Assembly (NCBI GenBank): GCA_900555805.1
Contig: USMJ01000001.1
Span: 1 to 18,440, forward strand
Direction: 5' to 3'
Length of the DNA: 18,440 bases
Source: an uncultured Oscillospiraceae bacterium
GTDB taxonomy: Bacteria; Bacillota; Clostridia; Oscillospirales; Acutalibacteraceae
Positions 13,688 through 18,440 of this stretch are shown piece after piece. Each line of letters opens with the position of its first letter. Position 1 is the first letter of the stretch. The translations under genes were made by a program, and so were the position numbers. Below the pieces are notes generated by a model that did no database searches, was not told where the DNA came from, and worked only from the letters and a program-made list of their open reading frames with translations.

Positions 13688-15364
13688 TTAAAACAGACCC
13701 GAAATTTTTCCGTTGTCGTCGACGTCGATCTTTTCCGCGGCGGGAACTTTCGGAAGTCCCGGCATGGTCATTATGTCACCCGTGAGAACAACTATAAATC
13801 CGGCTCCCGAGCTTATCTTGACATTTCTGACGGTGACTGTGAAATCTTCGGGCGCACCGAGTAAGGTCGGATCGTCCGAAAAGCTGTACTGCGTCTTGGC
13901 TATACAGACGGGGCAGTTTCCGAAGCCGAGCTTTTCAAGGTTTGCAATCTGCTTCTTGGCGTTCGGCGTGAGAGTGATACCCTTTCCGCCGTAAACCTTT
14001 CTGACGACCGATTCAATCTTTTCCTCTATCGGGCAGTCAAGACCATAGGCGAAAGTGAAATCGCCCTTTTCTTCTTCACAAAGGCGAATGACCTCACGGG
14101 CAAGCTCTTCGCCGCCCTCACCGCCCTTAGCCCACACATCGGAAAGAACGGTGTTGACGCCGAGTTCGCGGCATTTCGCTATGATGAAATCGACCTCCGC
14201 CTGAGTGTCAGTCGGGAATCGGTTGACCGCGACAACGCAGGGAAGCTTGTATACATTCTTTATATTTGAAACATGGCGAAGAAGATTGGGTATGCCTTTT
14301 TCGAGAGCGCCTAAATCCTCCGTGGCGAGTTCGGTTTTGGCTAAGCCGCCGTGCATTTTCAGCGCTCGGATTGTCGCGACAACGACGACCGCCGACGGCG
14401 TCAGTCCTGCCATTCGGCATTTTATGTCGAGGAACTTCTCTGCTCCGAGATCGGCGCCGAAGCCTGCCTCGGTTATAGCGTAGTCCGCTGTTTTCATCGC
14501 CGTCCTGGTCGCTATGACGGAGTTGCAGCCGTGGGCTATGTTCGCGAAAGGTCCGCCGTGAACAAAAGCCGGGGTACCCTCGAGCGTCTGGACAAGATTG
14601 GGCTTGAGCGCGTCTTTCAAAAGCGCCGTCATTGCGCCGACAGCCTTGAGGTCGCCCGCGGTGACGGGCTTATCGTCATAGGTGTAGCCGACGATTATCT
14701 CAGAAAGTCTCCGCTTGAGGTCTGATATATCGCTTGCCAGACAGAACACCGCCATAATTTCGCTTGCGACGGTGATATCGAAGCCGTCCTCTCTCGGAAC
14801 GCCGTTTATCTTTCCGCCGAGACCGTCTACTATGTTGCGAAGCTGTCGGTCGTTCATGTCGACGGCTCGCTTCCATGTTATCTTTCTCGGGTCTATTCCG
14901 AGGGCGTTGCCCTGATGAATATGGTTGTCGAGCATAGCCGCCAGCAGGTTGTTCGCCGCGCCGATAGCGTGAAAATCTCCCGTGAAATGCAGGTTGATAT
15001 CCTCCATGGGGACAACCTGGGCGTATCCGCCGCCTGCCGCTCCGCCTTTTATTCCGAAAACGGGGCCGAGCGACGGCTCGCGCAGGGCGACCGCAACGTT
15101 TTTGCCGATTCGGCGAAGTCCGTCGGCGAGACCGATGGTCGTTGTGGTCTTTCCCTCGCCTGCCGGGGTCGGAGTTATCGCGGTCACGAGTATCAGTTTT
15201 CCGTCGGGTCTGTCGCTTTCTTTAAGCAGCGACAGGTCGATTTTCGCCTTGTATTTTCCGTATTGCTCGATGTATTTTTCGTCTATGCCTGCCGATTTCG
15301 CGATTTCGGTTATCGGCTTCATTTTGCAGTTCTGCGCTATTTCTATATCCGACAAATATGCCAT
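13688..15364 (-). CDS. fhs: Formate-tetrahydrofolate ligase
   Basis: Cytoplasmic enzyme that makes 10-formyl-tetrahydrofolate from formate, ATP and THF, feeding purine synthesis, formyl-methionine and, in acetogens, the Wood-Ljungdahl methyl branch. The P-loop [13 protein letters not shown] lies at about 64-76. The family blocks [40 protein letters not shown] are seen at about 94-133 (given here as landmarks [10 protein letters not shown] and [11 protein letters not shown]). [26 protein letters not shown] and ITLTPNAKK also match. At 558 residues it is full length. AAGGAGG precedes the ATG. It starts 13 bases after the zinc-ribbon protein gene, so it is co-transcribed with it, trxB and probably nrdD. 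No other folate-pathway gene is visible here. Confidence 0.96.
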   Translation of the reverse strand: MAYLSDIEIAQNCKMKPITEIAKSAGIDEKYIEQYGKYKAKIDLSLLKESDRPDGKLILVTAITPTPAGEGKTTTTIGLADGLRRIGKNVAVALREPSLGPVFGIKGGAAGGGYAQVVPMEDINLHFTGDFHAIGAANNLLAAMLDNHIHQGNALGIDPRKITWKRAVDMNDRQLRNIVDGLGGKINGVPREDGFDITVASEIMAVFCLASDISDLKRRLSEIIVGYTYDDKPVTAGDLKAVGAMTALLKDALKPNLVQTLEGTPAFVHGGPFANIAHGCNSVIATRTAMKTADYAITEAGFGADLGAEKFLDIKCRMAGLTPSAVVVVATIRALKMHGGLAKTELATEDLGALEKGIPNLLRHVSNIKNVYKLPCVVAVNRFPTDTQAEVDFIIAKCRELGVNTVLSDVWAKGGEGGEELAREVIRLCEEEKGDFTFAYGLDCPIEEKIESVVRKVYGGKGITLTPNAKKQIANLEKLGFGNCPVCIAKTQYSFSDDPTLLGAPEDFTVTVRNVKISSGAGFIVVLTGDIMTMPGLPKVPAAEKIDVDDNGKISGLF

Positions 15365-15377
15365 TTTGCCGCCTCCT

Positions 15378-15800
15378 TCATATTATTCTGACACTGAATT
15401 CCCTGCCGCATCTCGGGCATCTCACCGTGTGTTTTCCGCGCGAATAGGGGAGTCTCAACACGTTTTTGCACCCGGGGCAGGTTCTGTATCTTTTTGTCTT
15501 GATGTCCTTGATCCTGTCCTTGAACAGGATGAGTTTCGGTCTGATTTTAAGCCAAACCTGACGGAAAATCTCGTTCTCTCGCTGTCTTTTATAGACATTT
15601 TTCGAGAGAACTCTGAATATCGCGTAAGCCAAAACCAACAACATCAGTCCGCCTATTATATAGTACGCGGCGAGCCGTCTTCTGAAGAAAACTCTCACCG
15701 CCGCGAGGATGGCGTAGACGATGAGGGAAATAGCCGTCAGCTGATCGGCTCCGTTTCTGCCCTGCATGAACGCCGCTATCTTATATCTGAGATTATCCAT
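15378..15800 (-). CDS. Small membrane protein with C-terminal zinc ribbon, unknown function
   Basis: A 140-residue protein I cannot assign to a named family. Two hydrophobic segments (about 21-38 and 44-63) are split by the very basic [11 protein letters not shown] charged, probably helical cytoplasmic stretch follows (70-105). The C-terminus holds four cysteines in two pairs, CPGC (108-111) and CPRC (128-131), with 16 residues between, the layout of a rubredoxin-like zinc ribbon similar to the short zinc-ribbon and MJ0042-type domains. GAGG lies upstream of the ATG. The gene starts 3 bases after the trxB stop and ends 13 bases before fhs, so it is firmly inside the operon. The cysteines could bind zinc structurally. 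A redox role suggested by the neighbours is only a guess. Confidence 0.75.
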   Translation of the reverse strand: MDNLRYKIAAFMQGRNGADQLTAISLIVYAILAAVRVFFRRRLAAYYIIGGLMLLVLAYAIFRVLSKNVYKRQRENEIFRQVWLKIRPKLILFKDRIKDIKTKRYRTCPGCKNVLRLPYSRGKHTVRCPRCGREFSVRII

Positions 15801-15803
15801 GTT

Positions 15804-16718
15804 TTACCTCCGGCTTTCGAGATATTTGCAGGCGGCGAGAGCCGCCGACGCTCCGTCGGAAACGGCTGTCGTTATCTGTCTGACCGCTTTCGTGCGGCAG
15901 TCGCCTGCGACAAACACGCCTTTTGTTTTCGTCAGACAGCTTTCGTCCGCCGCGGCATAGCCTTTATAGTCAAGCTCGATCATATCCGAGAAGCTCTCGT
16001 TCTGAGGGACAAGACCTATGGCTATGAAAAGACCGTCGAGTTTGATCTCCGTCTTTTCTCCGCTGTGTGAGTTTTCGATAACTATGGCTTCAAGTTCGCT
16101 TTCGCCTATAAGCTCTTTGACAAGCGAGCCTGTGATTATTTCGATTTTTTCGTTCTCCTTAAGCTGTTCGGCGAGTTTTTCTTCTCCCGTCAGAAAGTCG
16201 AGATCCTGTATAACATATACTTTCTTTGCGTTCTCCGTCAGAAGTATAGCTTCCTGCATAGCCGAGTTTCCTCCGCCGACGACCGCGACGGTCTTACCGT
16301 TGCAGAACGCTCCGTCGCAAACGGCGCAGAAAGATATGCCGCGGCCTATGAGATTTTCTTCGTTGTCAAGGCCTAAGGTTCTGTGTCTTGCGCCCGTCGC
16401 TATGATAACAGCCGCCGAAGTGAACTTTCCCGTGTCGGTGACGACTGTCTTGACGCCGTCCGCGTCGCTTATTGATATAACCTCGGCTATCTCGACATCG
16501 GCTCCGTGAGACAGAACCTGATCGACCAGCTTGTCGGCGAACTCGTTTCCGCTCATCTGTATAAAGCCGGGATAGTTTTCGATCTTCGGCGAATATGTTA
16601 CCTGACCGCCGAAGGTGTTCTTTTCTATTATAAGAACCCTTTTGTTCGCTCTCAGTGCGTATAATGCGGCGGTCAGCCCGGCAGGACCTCCGCCGACGAT
16701 TATAATGTCATAATCCAT
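15804..16718 (-). CDS. trxB: Thioredoxin-reductase-like flavoprotein (TrxB family)
   Basis: Cytoplasmic FAD-disulfide reductase of 304 residues. The FAD site is IIIVGGGPAGLTAALYALRA near 5-24. The redox-active pair is in ISFCAVCDGAF (Cys131, Cys134). A second dinucleotide-binding motif VVGGGNSAMQEA is near 146-157. FAD contacts recur in GVFVAGDCRTKAVRQITTAVSDG near the C-terminus. The usual NADPH signature HRRxxFRA is absent: the matching place reads VIQDLDFLTGEEKL (about 169-182), so the electron donor may not be NADPH. The frame extends to 16742, but the ATG at 16718 has GGAGG five bases upstream and begins with the FAD strand, so I chose it. It lies between nrdD (117-base gap) and the zinc-ribbon gene (3-base gap). 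Its likely partner is the redoxin domain on NrdD. Confidence 0.9.
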   Translation of the reverse strand: MDYDIIIVGGGPAGLTAALYALRANKRVLIIEKNTFGGQVTYSPKIENYPGFIQMSGNEFADKLVDQVLSHGADVEIAEVISISDADGVKTVVTDTGKFTSAAVIIATGARHRTLGLDNEENLIGRGISFCAVCDGAFCNGKTVAVVGGGNSAMQEAILLTENAKKVYVIQDLDFLTGEEKLAEQLKENEKIEIITGSLVKELIGESELEAIVIENSHSGEKTEIKLDGLFIAIGLVPQNESFSDMIELDYKGYAAADESCLTKTKGVFVAGDCRTKAVRQITTAVSDGASAALAACKYLESRR

Positions 16719-16778
16719 GTTTTCCTCCGATGACGGATACAAAAAATCTTGCCTTTCGCTCCGTCTTAATATCTATAC

Positions 16779-16824
16779 AGCCGTTTTCCCGACGCAGGCA
16801 TTCACCGCGTACCGGAAAACGGCT
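16779..16824. repeat. Hairpin in the nrdD-trxB spacer
   Basis: AGCCGTTTTCC (16779-16789) pairs with GGAAAACGGCT (16814-16824), 11 bp, with a 4-bp ACGC/GCGT stem inside. In the minus-strand direction of the genes it is followed by GTATAGATATT, without a T tract, so it is at best a weak or partial terminator. It could reduce expression of trxB-fhs relative to nrdD, or mark an mRNA processing site. Confidence 0.65.
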
Positions 16825-16835
16825 ATTTGTTTATC

Positions 16836-18440
16836 TTATGCGCTTGCCGTGGCGGCGGAAATGAACTTTCTGATTTCCGAAACGCCTGTGTATTTCACGG
16901 CCTCGCCGTTTCTTGTGACTATGAGAGTCGGCGCCTGTTTGATGTTGTGTTCGGCGACGATGTCGGCGTTCTCCTCAGCCAAGAGCTTCGTGAACTCAAC
17001 GCTCGCCTTTTCAAGCAGGGAGACCGCTATCTTGCAGTTGGGGCAGGTCGCTGTCGTGATGAGAACACAGCCGTCGGCAGCGTCTGTCTTTTCGCTCCCG
17101 TTCGCCGTCTCGCCGACCTTTACGCCGTCAATGCCGTGGGTCAGCTTCGATGTCGAAAGGTTATATTCCTTTCTGTCGGCGAACTCCTGGCTCTTGCCGT
17201 CGTTCCAGTTCTGGACGGGTCTGTAGTAGCCCGTTATTCTCGAGTAGACCTCCGTCTTGCTTCCGCATTCGGGGCACTTGTATACTTCGCCCGAGATGTA
17301 ACCGTGAGTACGGCAAACGGAATATGTCGGGGACAGGGTGTAGTAGGGCAGCTTGTAGTTTTCGGATATCTTTCTGACGAGAGCCGCCGCTGATTTCCAG
17401 CTCGGAAGCTTCTCGCCGAGGAAAGCGTGGAATACCGTGCCGGAGGTGTAGAGCGTCTGAAGCTCGTCCTGAATATCAAGAGCCGTGAATATATCGTCGG
17501 TGTATCCGACGGGAAGATGCGAGCTGTTTGTGTAATACGGTGTACCGTTTTCGTTCGCCGTCTTTATGTCGGGATATCTCTTTTTGTCGTGCTTGGCGAG
17601 TCTGTAAGCCGTCGATTCCGCAGGCGTAGCTTCAAGGTTATAAAGGTCGCCGTAAAGCTCCTGATAGTCCGAAAGTCTTTCTCTCATATGGTTGAGAACG
17701 TTTTTCGTGAACTCCTGAGTTTCCTTGTGGGTCATGTCCGCCCTGAGCCATTTGGCGTTGAGACCTGCCTCGTTCATGCCGACAAGACCGATAGTGGAGA
17801 AGTGGTTGTCGAATGTTCCGAGATATCTTTTTGTGTACGGGTAAAGTCCTTCGTCGAGGAGCTTTGTGATAACGGTTCTTTTCACTTTCAGAGATCTGGC
17901 TGAAATATCCATAAGCCTGTCAAGTCTTTCGTAGAACTCTTTTTCGTCCTTTGAAAGATAAGCTATTCTCGGCATATTTATCGTGACGACGCCGACAGAA
18001 CCCGTGCTTTCGCCGCTTCCGAAGAAGCCGCCCGATTTCTTTCTGAGCTCGCGAAGATCAAGACGAAGACGGCAGCACATACTTCTGACATCGCTCGGCT
18101 CCATGTCGCTGTTGACATAGTTTGAGAAATACGGCGTACCGTATTTTGAGGTCATCTCGAATAACAGTCTGTTGTTCTCCGTGTCCGACCAGTCGAAGTC
18201 GCGCGTGATCGAATATGTCGGGATGGGATACTGGAAGCCTCTGCCGTGGGCATCGCCCTCTATCATAATTTCTATGAACGCCTTGTTGACCATGTCCATC
18301 TCTTTTTTGCAGTCGCCGTAGGTGAAATCCATCTCCTTGCCGCCGACTATCGCGGGCATATTTTCAAGGTCCGAGGGAATCGTCCAGTCGAGAGTGACAT
18401 TCGAGAACGGAGCCTGAGTAACCCAGCGGCTCGGCGTGTT
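16836..18440 (-). CDS. nrdD: Class III ribonucleotide reductase NrdD with C-terminal redoxin domain (5' part outside window)
   Basis: Oxygen-sensitive glycyl-radical enzyme that reduces ribonucleoside triphosphates. The frame runs open to the window edge: upstream of an internal Met codon at 18359 it still encodes NrdD sequence (SRWVTQAPFSNVTLDWTIPS), so the true start lies beyond 18440. Landmarks: DAHGRGFQYPIPTYSI, the thiyl-radical region SMCCRLRLDL (codons about 18081-18052; the second Cys aligns with the catalytic one), zinc site CRTHGY and KCPECG (Cys at 17313, 17274, 17265 region) and the glycyl-radical loop YSRITGYYRPVQNWNDGK (Gly codon 17229-17231). After a 30-residue linker comes a thioredoxin-fold domain, about 17075-16850: CVLITTATCPNC with the CPNC active site at 17034-17045, and QAPTLIVTRNG with the cis-Pro. 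Such a redoxin is usually separate or absent. The activase nrdG is not in the window. Confidence 0.94.
   Translation of the reverse strand, partial: NTPSRWVTQAPFSNVTLDWTIPSDLENMPAIVGGKEMDFTYGDCKKEMDMVNKAFIEIMIEGDAHGRGFQYPIPTYSITRDFDWSDTENNRLLFEMTSKYGTPYFSNYVNSDMEPSDVRSMCCRLRLDLRELRKKSGGFFGSGESTGSVGVVTINMPRIAYLSKDEKEFYERLDRLMDISARSLKVKRTVITKLLDEGLYPYTKRYLGTFDNHFSTIGLVGMNEAGLNAKWLRADMTHKETQEFTKNVLNHMRERLSDYQELYGDLYNLEATPAESTAYRLAKHDKKRYPDIKTANENGTPYYTNSSHLPVGYTDDIFTALDIQDELQTLYTSGTVFHAFLGEKLPSWKSAAALVRKISENYKLPYYTLSPTYSVCRTHGYISGEVYKCPECGSKTEVYSRITGYYRPVQNWNDGKSQEFADRKEYNLSTSKLTHGIDGVKVGETANGSEKTDAADGCVLITTATCPNCKIAVSLLEKASVEFTKLLAEENADIVAEHNIKQAPTLIVTRNGEAVKYTGVSEIRKFISAATASA

Noticed and set aside
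13394..13864. Plus-strand frame of 156 codons running through the cloverleaf
   Set aside because: It overlaps the ends of two real minus-strand genes and reads directly through the palindromes. No promoter or ribosome site is present.
14982..16070. Long plus-strand open frame of 362 codons across fhs, the zinc-ribbon gene and trxB
   Set aside because: It is antisense to three well-supported genes, matches no family, is rich in Ser, Pro and Arg, and has no ribosome site. It arises from the codon bias of the minus-strand genes.
18357..18359. ATG at 18359 as the true start of nrdD
   Set aside because: The frame stays open upstream to the window edge and encodes recognisable NrdD sequence, so this Met is internal.

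Overview
The window looks like a chromosomal segment of an obligately anaerobic, moderately GC-rich member of the Clostridia, most probably a gut Oscillospiraceae/Ruminococcus-type organism. The evidence is an oxygen-sensitive class III ribonucleotide reductase, formate-tetrahydrofolate ligase, strong AGGAGG-type ribosome binding sites, and a CUT1 sugar importer led by a GH77 glucanotransferase. I see no phage or IS genes, no rRNA or tRNA genes and no CRISPR array. The taxonomic call is inference.

Layout. (1) 26-3453, + strand: rarA (AAA+ recombination ATPase) and tex (S1-domain RNA-binding protein), overlapping by one base and closed by a strong terminator at 3467-3495. (2) 3496-4102: a gene-free convergent region packed with hairpins that abut one another. 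(3) 4103-9895, - strand: an alpha-glucan operon read malQ, lipoprotein binding protein, two permeases, ATPase, with a GC-rich folded spacer before the ATPase gene. (4) 10104-11414, + strand: a lone FAD-dependent reductase of the geranylgeranyl-reductase type, driven by a perfect-consensus promoter overlapped by an inverted repeat and ended by a strong terminator. (5) 11510-13414, - strand: a lone putative glycoside hydrolase with its own promoter. (6) 13415-13687: an intergenic region holding a near-perfect four-way-junction (cloverleaf) DNA element. (7) 13688-18440, - strand: a redox/one-carbon cluster read nrdD (5' end outside the window, with a fused C-terminal CPNC redoxin domain), trxB, a small membrane zinc-ribbon protein, and fhs.

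How the genes fit together. The malQ operon would import malto-oligosaccharides and disproportionate them in the cytoplasm. In the nrdD cluster a complete reducing relay can be drawn: the TrxB-like flavoprotein reduces the redoxin domain tethered to NrdD, which re-reduces the dNTP-synthesising active site, while fhs handles formate for one-carbon (purine and dTMP) metabolism. This would be a compact deoxynucleotide-supply unit. TrxB lacks the usual NADPH-phosphate motif, so its electron donor is open.

The most unusual feature is non-coding: the 84-bp cloverleaf at 13496-13579. It has an 11-bp closing stem and three perfect 8-9 bp arms, each capped by a GNA trinucleotide loop on the + strand, with one unpaired base at the junction. 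The loops point to folding as single-stranded DNA rather than to an ordinary terminator. Less perfect multi-arm structures occur at 3517-3988 and 5235-5296.
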